DNA from: Monomorium pharaonis | Taxonomy: Eukaryota > Arthropoda > Insecta > Hymenoptera > Formicidae | Reading direction: 5' to 3' | DNA length: 64,000 nucleotides | NCBI RefSeq assembly: GCF_013373865.1 | Contig: NC_050472.1 | Location: 7,249,276 to 7,313,275, forward strand | Part shown: positions 11,381 to 23,356 of the stretch, in pieces | How the letters are laid out: each line of letters begins with the position of its first letter | How positions within the stretch are numbered: position 1 is the first letter of the stretch | Position numbers and translations under genes: made by a program | The notes under the pieces: model-generated | Databases searched by the model: none | What the model was told of the DNA's origin: nothing | The model's input: only the letters and a program-made list of their open reading frames with translations

Positions 11381-12842
11381 TTGAGCTCCTTCTTGTTCTT
11401 TTTCCAATATTGGGTAAATAGTTATTACAAAAGGCTTTGCACTCTTGTTCTCTTTTTCATCTTTATGACGTCCTAAAATTACGACGACAAGATTGATTTC
11501 TAATTCATCTTTTAGTCTTCTTCCATTATGCCATATGCTTCCTTTAGGAAATCGGTTATCATCAGATTCATGTAAATCTGAAGCTGGTACGTTGATTTCT
11601 ACACTGAATTTTTTGTTAAGAAGAACTAGTCCTGCTTGACCCTCTGGTAATAGCAATGCTCTATGAAGAACATAGTCTTGTTCTTCTTCTGTCCGAAAAG
11701 CACTTTTTTCTTGACATCTATTTTTCCTAGTATAAGCTTCGACACCATCGACACCATAATTTCTTCTTCTTACAACATGCCTGCTTCTAGCATGGCTCTT
11801 CTAAAATCTTCATCTTTCGGGTTCTCAGGATCATCTGCGCATACGTAGCCCTCTGAATTATCCAGAATCTGTCTAGCGTCTTCTATCGTGTTGGATGGTG
11901 TGTATCTTTTTGAGTATCCATCTTTTGTGAGAATTTCATTAAGTTCTTCAAATATAGATGAAAGGACAAATTTTTGTTTAGTTAGTTCTTGTATATAATC
12001 ACGGTATTCAAGTAATATCGTTTGACATCTTTTTCTTCTGGTTTTATAGAATGGGGCAATGAAAACTATATGAGGCTTTGCATTTTTTTCTTCTTGTTTA
12101 TTTATATGATGTCTTAATTTTAACATAACACCTTCGATTTCTTCTGGCTCATGTCGCTTTTTTCCCACATACCAAAAGCTAGCTTTAGGAAATGGGACAT
12201 TTTGTTCTTTTAATTCTGAAATAAGTATTTTTGCGCTTGATGTAGTGGAATTGTCAAGTTTATGTAATGCTTCTTGACCCGATTTTGATAGCAATGCCCT
12301 ATGAAGGGCATAATCTTGGTCTTTTTCTGTCTGAAAAGCAAATTTTTCCGTACATTTATTTATCCTAGTATAAACTTCGACACCTCCATTTCTTCCTTTT
12401 TCAACATACACCTCTCTAGAATGACCTATTAGTCCAATTAGATTTTCCTTAACATCCTTAACACCTTCGCCTTCTACGTTCTCTGAATCTTCCAGAAGCT
12501 GTCTAGCGTCTTCTTCCTGACTGTGTGCTGGGTATCTTATTGAGTACTTTTCTTTTTCTGGGCTTTTTATTGGACTTTCTTTTCTGGAACTTTTTTTCGG
12601 ACTTTCAGGTTTGTGTCCGTTTACTCCGCCAATCATAAGAAATACTCCTGCATTCCCCTTCCATTGAATTTTGTCTAACCATTTGACCAAATTCTGAAAA
12701 TTGTCCTTTAGTTTTAACACAGTCCACTTACGAAGTTTTAATGGATCTTGCCCGATTTGAGAACCAATCACCGAAAAAAGGCAGCTGTTTAAATCAATAG
12801 TGACGTTGTCGGGATCTTTGCTACCTCTTAGGGTCCAGTGAC
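10877..12842 (-). CDS. OTU-like gene, unit 2: large 3' exon with internal frameshift
   Basis: The exon opens after acceptor TTTTCTAG at 12,843-12,844 and reads GHWTLRGSKDPDN, then NSCLFSVIGSQIGQDPLKLR (resembling an OTU cysteine motif), then a Ser/Lys/Pro linker. Module 1 begins at DARQLLEDSENVE and runs past VEVYTR and DYALHRALL to MLKLRHHINKQEEKNAKPH. Module 2 repeats the plan: DARQILDNSEG, VEAYTRKNR, DYVLHRALL, KGSIWHNGRRLKDE, AKPFVITIYP. The first frame stops at 11,770-11,772 (TAA); module 2 continues in the neighbouring frame from about 11,773, consistent with a single missing base. The exon ends with a Thr/Lys/Pro/Ser repeat tail and TAA at 10,877. An LRHH-containing module like this is familiar from uncharacterised insect proteins; no function is established. 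It is either a pseudogene, a sequencing error or a truncated protein. Confidence 0.6.
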
Positions 12843-13664
12843 CTAGAAAAGAATTTAGAAAAATTTAGATAGAAATTAAAATCTATTCAAGACTTTTATG
12901 TAAAATGTCGACTTAAAAATATTTAATAAAGAGTAATTCTTTATTCCCAACTATGCTTCTTTTACCGATTACTTTGACGTGAGACGTTATTTACAAGGCT
13001 GCCGATTCATCAACACGTTTATTAGTAGAGTAAAAAAATTCCGAAATTTGTGCAGTACAAAAAGATTGTAACGTGCAGAGTAAGTACAATAATTACATAT
13101 ATATTTTTCGCATTTTTTGCCGCACGTCATTCTTATCCTATCCACGCGTATTCTTAAAAAAAAGTGAGGTATTCTTAAGAATTGTCGGTCGCGTAAATAA
13201 TACGTATTTTGTTCAAAATCTGTTGTAAGGAATAATTAAAGTGCTAAATAGTTTGTTATTAATATTTTGCTATACTTATTTGGAAACAAAAATGTGTTGG
13301 AAACTGTCGTTTTCTTTATTCATTCGATGGTTAAGATGAGATAAGCTAATATTGATTGTTTGATATCATTGAATTAAAATAAAATGATTATTTTCATGAT
13401 TTCCCAGCAAACCAACACATAACTAATACATAACCGAAGGAGCGCATAGAAAGAACAGTGTTATGTAACATTGTTATGTGGATGTGATGTAAATGTTATA
13501 TAATTTTGAGGGCTAGAAAGAAACAAAATTGTAATTCTTATTTGTCGTATATATGGTTATTAAATAATATGGTTATTAACTCATAACGGTTATTAAAAAC
13601 GTAATCTTGTAAAACCGTGAAAAATTTTTTGTTTATGAAATTTTTTGTCACTTTAAATAATATT

Positions 13665-14201
13665 CCCAGCAAACACAGTAATATAACATATACATTTCAT
13701 ATGCATAATATTAAGAGTATCATGAGGTAACGCGTTATGTAGCGAGTAACATACATGTACGTATAAAGCTTTCAGTATGGGTTTAATTATATTGTTATGG
13801 TTTTGTGCTTCGAAAATACATAGGAAAAAGAACAAAAGGCAAAAATCATATATGAGCGCTCACTGAGTCTACAATATCGTTTTTGCCTTTAGATCTCCAC
13901 AGCCGCGGCTGGGTACCAAATCCTTAAATTTTTCATTGTATGTAATTCGAAATCTACATATCTTATATATATTTGAAACATGTATATATTACATCGCTGT
14001 ATTAGCACATTTACATATCATATACATAATATTTAAAGCATTCTGTTACTTATCTTAAATAGATCAGAGATATAATTTTGTTGCTGACATTCTGTAGTAC
14101 ATGTAACGTACATGTATGTTACACGCTACATAACGCGTTACCTCGTGATACTTGATATTATGTATATGAGATATATATGTTACATTAGTGTAGTTGCTGG
14201 G
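13665..14201. mobile_element. MITE, CCCAGCAAAC family, unit 2 copy
   Basis: Same element as at 1136-1672, carried by the segmental duplication rather than by a new insertion. Its flanks are identical too. Confidence 0.75.
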
Positions 14202-14667
14202 TTCTTTCTAAATATTACTCTCATGTTAATAACCGAAAAGTGCGCAATCTTGTGTAAGGTACGCGCATAGCATCATGTATGGCTACGTGTACAAAAGTTT
14301 TGTTTGCGTCACTTAGCAAAATGTTTAAAATATTTCTGAAAAGTTCTATAAACAATACAACCTTTGTTTCCAATGGAATGGAGTAAAATTTGTCATTAAG
14401 TTTGTAAGAAGGAGTAGAATGAGTTTGTGCGAAATTAAGCGACAAAAAGGTATGCGTATACAGAAAATAAGAAAGGAGATAAAATGAGAAAGGAGTAAAT
14501 GGAAAGAATAAAAAAAAGTTAAGGACAGACTGTGGAGAAGTTAAATAGACAGGTGTAGAAGTTAGGTTGATGTGGGAAGTGCAGTAGACGATTGAAAAAG
14601 CGGAGAAAGAGAAGACCTTAGACCACACAGCAAACACAGTGCCATATACATATATCTCATATATATA

Positions 14668-16161
14668 CCCATACAGCACAAAAGCTTGCAGCAACATTGC
14701 TGCAACGTTGCAACATTGCATATTGCGATGTAATGTTTCAGAGATATTGCAAAGACATTATTTTACAATATTGCTTCAGCAATGATGCAGCAACATTTTA
14801 AAATATTATTAAAATAGTGAAAATAGATAAAATTAATATTTAATACAGTTTGAATAAATTAATATATTACAGTAACTTTTCAAAAATAATGTAAAAGTGA
14901 TCGTTCTATATTATTTAAAATTTTTTATCTATAGAGATACATGCATTCTGGAGTAGTTTTAATTTGTGTGTAAAACTATTATTATGTAGATTTGTGTATA
15001 ACAGAGTACAAGGTTATTCAAAATTATTTTAAATAACTGTATTTTTTAATTTAACAAATACAGAGTGATTATAGTGACATTAACCAAACGATCATCCAAT
15101 TAATTCATTCGGTTTTAAATAACTATATTTTGAATTTAACAACAGAGTGATTACGTCAACTAAAAGATAAATTTTGTAAGTTTTGTCTCTCATCTTATAA
15201 TGTACTTATATAAGATAAAAGACAAAACTTGCAAAGTTTATTTTTTGGTTGAAGTTTCACTAATCACTCTGTATTTGTTAAATTCAAAATAGTTATTTAA
15301 AATCAGATGAATTATTTTGAATAATCTTTTTCTAAATAATATTGCATACATATTTTACTGCAATATTGCTACAATATTACGTAACAATATTTCTAAAAGC
15401 GGACATTTTACCATTGCTGCAATCTTGCAGCAACCTTGCAGCAACATTTTACAACGTTTATGCAATCTTGCAATCTTGCGTTGAAATGTTGCCACAATGT
15501 TGCTGCAATCTTTCTGTGCTGTATGGGTAATATCAAGTATCCCATACAGCACAGAAAGATTGCAGCAACATTGTGGCAACATTGCAACGCAAGATTGCAA
15601 GATTGCATAAACGTTGTAAAATGTTGCTGCAAGGTTGCTGCAAGATTGCAGCAATGGTAAAATGTCCGCTTTTAGAAGATGTCCGCTCTGTTGTTAAATT
15701 CAAAATATAGTTATTTAAAACCGAATGAATTAATTGGATGATCGTTTGGTTAATGTCACTATAATCACTCTGTATTTGTTAAATTAAAAAATACAGTTAT
15801 TTAAAATAATTTTGAATAACCTTGTACTATGTTATACACAAATCTACATAATAATAGTTTTACACACAAATTAAAACTACTCCAGAATGCATGTATCTCT
15901 ATAAATAAAAAATTTTAAATAATATAGAACGATCACCTTTACTTTATTTTTGAAAAGTTACTGTAATATATTTATTCAAACTGTATTGAATATTAATTTT
16001 ATCTATTTTCACTATTTTAATAATATTTTAAAATGTTGCTGCATCATTGCTGAAGTAATATTGTAAAATAATGTCTTTGCAATATCTCTGAAACATTACA
16101 TCGCAATATGCAATGTTGCAACGTTGCAGCAATGTTGCTGCAAGCTTTTGTGCTGTATGGG
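14668..16161. mobile_element. 1.5-kb near-palindromic foldback element, unit 2 copy
   Basis: Duplicate of 2139-3632, with CCCATACAGCAC ends, the inner tight palindrome and the hairpin insertion in the left arm all retained. Confidence 0.75.
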
Positions 16162-16317
16162 ATCATACATATACGTTACATATACTACAGAATGTCAGCA
16201 ACAAAATTATATCTCTGATGCATTTAAGATATGTAACAGAATGCTTTAAATATTATATTTATGATATGTAAATGTGCTAATACAGCGATGTAATATATAT
16301 GTTTCAAATATGTTGAA

Positions 16318-16723
16318 CCCTGCATAAAATATTTTATTTAAAAATAGTGTTCCGCATTCACAAGATTTTGTTGGGAATTCTGCTTTGCACAAATCTCGGA
16401 TTGGATCGTGGCAAATACGTATAAGTGCAATATTGAAAATAGAACCATAAAATCTTGTATGCCTTTGAATCTGATAATAATTAGCAGAAGAAGTGAATCT
16501 TTTTTAATGCAAAGGTTCGCATTTATTTGAATGCTTATTGCAATTGAATACGAAAAATGCAATTAAATAACTCTTAAATATTTAACTTTTGAATTCTTCA
16601 CATTCAATCGCAATAAGAAGCATTCAAATATCTTTTGTATATCTTCTGAATTCTTCTAAATTCTGCTTTTTGACAAAATGTCAATATTTTTCAATATTTT
16701 TTAATCCGACGTTTTATGCAGGG
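16318..16723. mobile_element. 406-bp MITE, CCCTGCATAAAA ends, unit 2 copy
   Basis: Duplicate of 3789-4194 at the same place in the nest. Confidence 0.65.
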
Positions 16724-17050
16724 AAGATGTGTAATCTTTGAGTTACATGCAATGCTGCCAGATTTGATGATTCGGTACCGAACCGCGGCTGCGGAGAGGA
16801 AAAAGATCTATAGGCAAAAACGATATTGCAGACTCATTGAGCGCTCATATATGATTCTTACTTTTGTTTTTTTTTCCTCCACACCTGTGACTCAGTGTCG
16901 AATCCTCAAATTTGTCAATACTGATTACATGTACATTTTAAATACGTAATAAGTAATGTTTATTTAATATTAATTTATGTTTATTTATTTAAGTTTAACT
17001 TATAGATTTCTGTGTGTGCGTGTGTACATTATTAAGTTAATTTTCTATCT

Positions 17051-17626
17051 TTAAGAAGATGCTGGAGTTGTCTGTTTTATTGATTAAACACTAATTATTT
17101 TTTTTGTACACTTGGCTTTTAATTGATTTCATAGAATTGTAAATCCTTTTCCAGAATTAAAGTATAGACAATAATAAACCCTGCTAGATAAAATTGTCTT
17201 TAAAAACCAAAAAAAAATTAGAAAATTATACTTTTGTCGTCTCGTAATTTTCACCCGCAGTACTGAGTTTTAAAGACGCTTTACGTATAAAATAACTGTT
17301 ATGCAAGGTTGTCATTATAGAAAAAAATAATGTGCTTTCAAAACAGCTTCTGATATAAGAAAAAATGTCCATGAAAATTTCATGTGTGTGTGAGTGCGGA
17401 TTTGGAAGAAGTCGATAAGTAGTGTAATATGAAAAAAATTCCTTTTGTTCTCAATATAAAATCTAATTCATAGATTGATATTAATATGTGTATTTTAATT
17501 CTGGAAAAAAATTTCCAAATTTAATATAAAAATGAAATATATACGAAATCTCATTAATAATGTGCATGAATGACTCTACATTATGGACCTCGATCAAGTT
17601 TGAGAGGTAGTCCAGCATCTCCTTAA
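17051..17626. mobile_element. TTAA-flanked MITE, unit 2 copy
   Basis: Duplicate of 4522-5097, with TTAAGAAGATGCTGGA and TCCAGCATCTCCTTAA borders. Confidence 0.65.
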
Positions 17627-17762
17627 TTGCTTTAAATTTTAATGTTAAAATTTAATTACTTTTTTCCATATTGTTGGTTGAGTATTATTATTCAATTTTT
17701 AGTAATTTTAATGTTTCTATAATTTATTTAAAGAAAATTTGCGTAAACATCATTTAACAGTA

Positions 17763-17767
<5 letters not shown>

Positions 17768-17813
<46 letters not shown>
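17768..17813. repeat. (TA)n microsatellite, about 46 bp
   Basis: Counterpart of 5239-5276, expanded by 8 bases. It accounts for the change in alignment offset between the units. Confidence 0.9.
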
Positions 17814-17815
<2 letters not shown>

Positions 17816-18792
17816 CTTTGTAAACATAAATTTGAAATACAGCATATCCTTGATTGTGGATATAACACGAATGTAAACCAAAAATAGCGTATTATTCTCT
17901 CAAAAAGTGGATATGGCTACGTAATTCTAGGGTGTGCAATATATGCAAATAAGGTGAAACATTGCGCACAGTGGCAGGAAGAACCAATAAAAAATTAAAA
18001 TCAAAATTTACACTAAATTCTAACATAATATTGATAAAACAAAACATACACATACATAAAGAAACCTACACAAAAAAAACATATACATACACAATTTGGA
18101 GCAAGTCACCGATTGGTTTGCAATTAATTTGAACGAATGCGCATCCACGGGAATGTTTCACCTCATATCTTTACAGTCTTTACATCATGCGTAGTTCTAC
18201 GTAGTGTAAGAAAAATGGATGTGATGGCGCTGCGAATTAGCACGATTTTCTTAATCATTAAATCGCTCTCATTTTTTAGTTCAGTTTGCAACATTGCTGC
18301 AACGTGGTTACTAATGTTTTGTGTTGTATGGGACTTAATTGGTGACTGATTTTGGATAATAAATTAGTATAAATTTTGTCTTTTTCCAAAATAACCAAAC
18401 GTTTCTTAATAGCTTAAAAATATGTTTATGAATATTTAGGAAATTTTCTAATCACTATAATGTTTATGAATATTTAGAGATTTTCTAAATCACTATAAAT
18501 AAATTAACATTTAGAAATTTTTTTAATTACTATAAATAAATAAAAAAATGAGACACGAGTAACCCAAGTTTGTACAGATAAAGTCATTTCTTACATAATC
18601 ATTAATGTGAAAAAAAGACTTGTAGTAAAAGTTTGTTTTGAGATAAAAGATAAATTATTTTTTCGATTTTATTTTAATTGGATTAAAACGTAATTGTTTG
18701 AAAATAAAATCTTTTTTAATTTGTTCATAAAATTTTATAAATCAGAACAACTTTATCCATTTCTTTTTATAGTTATTTAATTAACAACTTAC

Positions 18793-19078
18793 CAATTTGT
18801 TCAGAATTGTTTGCATGATATTCAATATCTATAGATGGTCCCAATTTTTTTCTTCCAATCATCTTATTCAAATTACCATTAGCATTCCATATATTAATGC
18901 GTCTTTTAAGTATGTTACTCAGAATAGCAATGTGTATTAAACTAGCTGGTCCATAGTTTTCCAAATCTTGTATAATGTCTTTTACATATTTAATTTTGTG
19001 CATTTTGTCCTTATTTTTATAATTACGATAGTCATTGATTAATTGAATTATATGCATCTTTCTATTGCGTTTTCTTAA
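18793..19078 (-). CDS. OTU-like gene, unit 2: internal 286-bp exon
   Basis: The exon runs from acceptor ACTAATACAG|TTAAG to donor CAAATTG|GTAAGTTG, 95 codons plus one base. Joined to the exon ending at 12,842 it reads YHANNSEQI-GHWTLRG with no frame break. Motifs: YGPASLIHIAILSNILKR, INIWNANGNLNKMIGRKKLG, IDIEYHANNSEQ. The GHW created at the splice junction is the plausible catalytic His of an OTU-like domain (inference). It differs from the unit 1 exon at about 14 residues, but a 125-base core is identical. Confidence 0.6.
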
Positions 19079-20101
19079 CTGTATTAGTTATTTTTGATTA
19101 TTTAATTAATATTAGAATTTAGAGAATCATGTGTTCATTGTTGAATTGTACAAGTTTTCTTCAGTTTTAATGTTTATTTCGTCTTCATTATATATCAGCT
19201 TCTATAGATCTAGAATAGATTAATATAAAATTTATTTTATAAGAGCATTTAACTTTTTTTTTATTCTTGAAAAAATCTAAAATTTTGAAAGAAATGCAGG
19301 AATATAGATAAAATACATAAATATTAAAAAATTAAATAAATAATGTTGTTCATAAAAAAAACATTATATTGTAAAAAGAAATAGATTTTAGAAGAAAGTT
19401 ATCGGAGTTAAGAAGAATTGTGTTATCAAAAAAATCAATTATTTTTATATAAATCTTTGATTAAAAAATTACAGATTAGTAGTAGAAACAACTATTTCTT
19501 ATAATATTGCTAAAACTTATAAGTTTGTATCATTGGTTTTGTTGCAATGGATTTATCCATGGTGTAAGTTGTTAAAATTTATATAATAGTTTAAAATTTA
19601 AAACAATTCCGTTTTAAATGATCAATAATTTGAATAAAAAGAGAGAGAGAGAGAGGGAGAGAGAGAGAGAGACGAAGACATGCAAAATTAAAGTTACATT
19701 ATAAAAATATAAAATATCAAGCTAGTATTGGTCTAAGTTAAATTACCTGATTGCTAGCTTGTACAGAATCCATTATTTTATAATTTTAATAAAGATTTGT
19801 ATTGTTAGTAATATCCATTTTTTATTATAAAAATGGATTTTTACTATAAATTTTGTTTATCTAGATGACATAATCTAGAAAGATATCTACAACAAATTTT
19901 GTTGTTTTATAATTGTTTTTCTGACATTTGCTACATATATGATTTTTCGTTGCTCATTTTATAATCGATTTTTTATAAAAAATCGATACATTTAATATCA
20001 ATTTTTTTTTAAGTTGAATTCCAAGTTTGTTTTTTATTGTTAGAACTTTATAATAAAATTAAAATTAATTAATAATTAAATATTAATTAAAAGTAATACT
20101 T
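19079..20101. other. upstream flank of unit 2 (diverged copy of 6350-7343)
   Basis: Non-coding as far as I can see. Similarity to unit 1 stops abruptly at about 20,101 after AAAAGTAATACTTT, marking the far end of the alignable duplication. Confidence 0.5.
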
Positions 20102-20217
20102 TGATAGGCACGTAAGTGCTAGTGTACATGAATTATTTGACAAAAAATGTGTAAAGTTAGGCCTTGTTTTGACTTTCTCTGCCCTTTGCTTCAACTGAGA
20201 AAGAAGTAAATTAATTA

Positions 20218-20397
20218 GGGCCACTTGCACCAAATTTTGATTAACTTAATTGTTGATTAGTCTATTGGAATTTACCAATCGCATTTGTTAATTTTGATTA
20301 ACGATAAATACGATTGGTCAATTCCAATAGACTAATCGTCGATTAAGTTAATCAAAATTTGGTTATTAAATTAATCAGAGTTTGGTGCAAGTGGCCC
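20218..20397. mobile_element. 180-bp MITE, GGGCCACTTGCACCAAA ends, TTA duplication
   Basis: Inverted ends GGGCCACTTGCACCAAA and TTTGGTGCAAGTGGCCC enclose further mirrored sequence (TTGATTAACTTAAT). TTA stands on both sides (20,215-20,217 and 20,398-20,400), the 3-base target duplication typical of PIF/Harbinger elements. It lies in unit 2 sequence with no counterpart in unit 1. Confidence 0.85.
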
Positions 20398-20547
20398 TTA
20401 ATGATTTAACAAATTGTCTTATTGCGGGCTGCTAACAAAAGATGTACTTAATATAATATTTGCTATTAATGCAAGTACAACAGTCTCGATTGAATCATAA
20501 TGTTGATATTGCAGTAACATGCATATATTATTGTATTAAGGAATCTT

Positions 20548-20700
20548 TTTAAAAAAAGGTAAAAAGGGCAGCAAATGTGTGTGTGGGTCTCTAAGAGAAA
20601 AAGCTATTATATTAGGTAAATTGACTTATTATGCTATTGTTTTATTGTCTTTTCTACAAAAAAAATGTTATGAAGTAAATGCGTCAACTATGCGCCAATT
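20548..20700. repeat. inverted counterpart of 7446-7595
   Basis: Read on the minus strand it follows the unit 1 block word for word with moderate divergence, including GTAGAAAAG, CAATTTACCTAA and the CACACACA run. Confidence 0.5.
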
Positions 20701-21365
20701 TTGATACCAAAAAAAGATAGATCAAGTACATGAACGCGTGCTTTCAAAAATAAATTTAAGATCAATACTGTTACGTCCAGCCTTATAGGATTTAACTCTA
20801 TTTATTTGGTAGGAAGGATATTTCAGGGAGAACATGTAAGACAGGGAAGGACGTAACAAACATGTAGAAATTTCCGTAGTCACACAAATTAAGAGAGGTG
20901 CCTCGGGTCGAACGCACTTTTTGCGACTGAAAAATGTGGGTCAGCGTGCCGGTAAGCTCGTTAGAACCCGTTTTCGAGTCATGCGTTCGTCGGTCCATGT
21001 TTTGAGTCAACGAATTGAATCGCTTTAACTCGGGATCGGACCAAATGCTATCTTTGTTTAGGATAAGCGACGGAAGGTCGTTATTAATTAAAATAAATGA
21101 TGAAATTTATGTAATAAAAAAAAGAAATAACAAAGTATTTATTCTAAATTTTCCAAGGTGTTATAAGAATAATAATGGGCGCTAAAATCAATGTTTAACA
21201 TAATTTGTTAGCTATAAATTTACAAAGATTAAGTTACATGAATGGTTATTAAATAAATTTTGCAAAAGTTTACAAAGTTTTAAAATTACGCAAAAGATCA
21301 TTATTAGAGTTTTCAAATACGCAAAGAGTTATAAACATAGATTTTCGGTTGAGTTTACAAAGGTT

Positions 21366-22534
21366 TTAAGGGGATCCGGGAGTGACAGAGTTACCGACAT
21401 TTTTTTGGGAACTTGGATTTTCGAATTAGAGTAACAGAATGCAAAATCCTTTTACAGGATTAAAGTACGCACAAAAATGAAGAGGGCGATGTACGATTTG
21501 TTCTGATAAATAAAAAAAAATTGTTATTTATTAGTCACTTAAGAAGATGCTGGACTGCTTCTCAAACTTGATTGGGGTCGATAATGTAGAGTCATTCGTG
21601 CACATCATTAATAAGATTTCGTATATATTTCTTTCATAGATTTGAAAATTCTTTTCTAAAATTAAAGTACACATATTAATATCAATCTGTGAATTGGATT
21701 TTATATCGAGAAACAAATTTTTTTTTATATTACTCTACTTACCGACTTTTTCCAAATCCGCACTCATACATACATACAAGATTTTCATTAAAAGAAATTA
21801 TTATACTGAAGCGTCTAGGCTCATTTCTAAAAGCACAGAATTGTACTTTCTTTTAATGCAATGTGCGAGGCACGCTTGTTTTTAACGTACAAAGTCTAAA
21901 ACTTTTATATGTAGTAAATGTTTTCACAAGTCGACTACAGGAATCGATCACAAAACTGTAATTTTTTAATTTTTTTTGTTTTTCTAATGAACTTGTGTAC
22001 TGCGCACTCCGTTAGTGTCTATATTTTAATTCTGTAGAAGGATTTTTAATTCTGTGTAATCAACAAAAAGATTTTTTAGAAAAACAATAATCGCGTTTAA
22101 TTGGTAAAACAGACCCATCTCCAGCATCCCCTTAACGACAATATTTGCTTCATACAAAAAATCTATAGTTTATATGTATAAAATAATCACGTCGCCCCCT
22201 AAAAAAAACTCTCAGGAATAATATCGTGCAATTAGAAATAAGATTAGAATCCTAGAAAAAAAGATTCGCATTCCGCAAATTGGAAAATGAAAAAACGAAA
22301 ATTTGAGTTATGTACAGGTAAAAAGTCGATAAATAGAGCAATATAAGAAACAATTTTTTTGTTTTCAATATAAAATCCAATTTATAGATTAATATTAATA
22401 TGTGTACTTTAATTCTGGAAAAGGATTTCTAAATCTATATAAGAAATACATATGAAATCTCATAATGATGTGCACGAATGACTCTACATTATCGACCTCG
22501 ATCAAATTTCAAAGGCACTCCTGGATCCTCTTAA
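21366..22534. mobile_element. TTAA-flanked element, GGGGATCC ends, containing a second MITE
   Basis: It is bounded by TTAAGGGGATCCGGGAGTG and the mirrored CACTCCTGGATCCTCTTAA. A complete relative (21,539-22,135) sits inside it, which explains its length. Around it, repeated words (TACGCAAAG, GTTGAGTTTACAAA) at 21,290-21,365 and 22,536-22,620 indicate a minisatellite-like target. Confidence 0.6.
21539..22135. mobile_element. nested TTAA-flanked MITE
   Basis: Ends are TTAAGAAGATGCTGGACTGC and CCAGCATCCCCTTAA. It is closely related to the elements at 4522 and 17,051 and is inserted in the larger family member 21,366-22,534. Confidence 0.65.
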
Positions 22535-22910
22535 GGATACGCAAGAATTATTATTAAAGGTTTTAAATACGCAAAGGATTGTAAACATAGATTTCGGTTG
22601 AGTTTACAAAAGTTTTAAAATTTAACAAAGGGTTATTAATAAAGTTTTAAAAATACACAAAGGTTATTAATTTCGAAGTGTAAAACTAATGGGCAACTCT
22701 TTGCTTGTGAGTGACATTCTGTCTTAAGTAATTCGGGGAGGAGAAATTAGGTAAATATAGACTCTTAAAAATTGAAATCCGAAACCGTGAATTATTGCTC
22801 AGACTCTCGAACACTAGGGCCGGAATCCGCGAACCGGGACGCCTGGCCGGACTCTTGAACGGTAGGCTCGGAATTCGCGTACCGGGATAGGTACTATCGC
22901 CTGTGCCGCG

Positions 22911-23033
22911 ATTCTGTAACTTGTTAAGAGGTGTCGGTATCGTTATACAGTTGTTGCGCAGATATTTTATATGGTAAAAAAGCTGCGCAACGACAGTATA
23001 ACGATACCGACACCTTTTAACGAGTTACAGAAT
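22911..23033. repeat. hairpin with 51-bp arms, 21-base loop
   Basis: Arms 22,911-22,961 and 22,983-23,033 mirror each other with few mismatches (GGTGTCGGTATCGTTATAC in one, its complement in the other). It is a small foldback MITE or a structured RNA. No flanking duplication noticed. Confidence 0.7.
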
Positions 23034-23320
23034 AGGCCTACTGGCCGGACTCTCGAATAAAGGCTCCAAATCCGAACCGGAGAAAAAAAGGGGACTAGAG
23101 AGAGAAATTCAGAGGGAATTATTTATAAATAATAGGAGCGTGTCTTAAAGAATTAAAACGGAAGGGAGTAGATGAGTAACGTAAAAACAAAAGAAAATTG
23201 TGATTGTGGAATTTACTCATTACTGGTTCTCGAACAAATCTGTCGGAATCGAAGGGATTTCTTGGATGGAACGGCACTAAAGATTTATTTGCGCACTGAT
23301 TCTACATGATTATTTCTTTT

Positions 23321-23356
<36 letters not shown>

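Larger units (their letters stand above)
12843..18792 (-). other. 5.95-kb intron of OTU-like gene, unit 2
   Basis: The donor CAAATTG|GTAAGTTG (exon ends 18,793) and acceptor TTTTCTAG|GTC (exon starts 12,842) are in matching phase 1. The intron carries the same nested MITEs as unit 1, shifted by 12,529 and then, past the (TA)n tract, by 12,537. Near identity ends at about 18,518, where unit 2 has roughly 200 extra bases before similarity resumes near 18,727. Confidence 0.6.

Noticed and set aside
12530..12771. A translation start near 12,771 for the large exon
   Set aside because: The codon there is GTG, not ATG, and the frame runs on to a good splice acceptor at 12,843, so this is an internal position of an exon.
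1..18518. The duplication as a pure assembly duplicate
   Set aside because: Not fully excluded, but a substitution, a microsatellite length difference and diverged flanks with different insertions argue for two real units.
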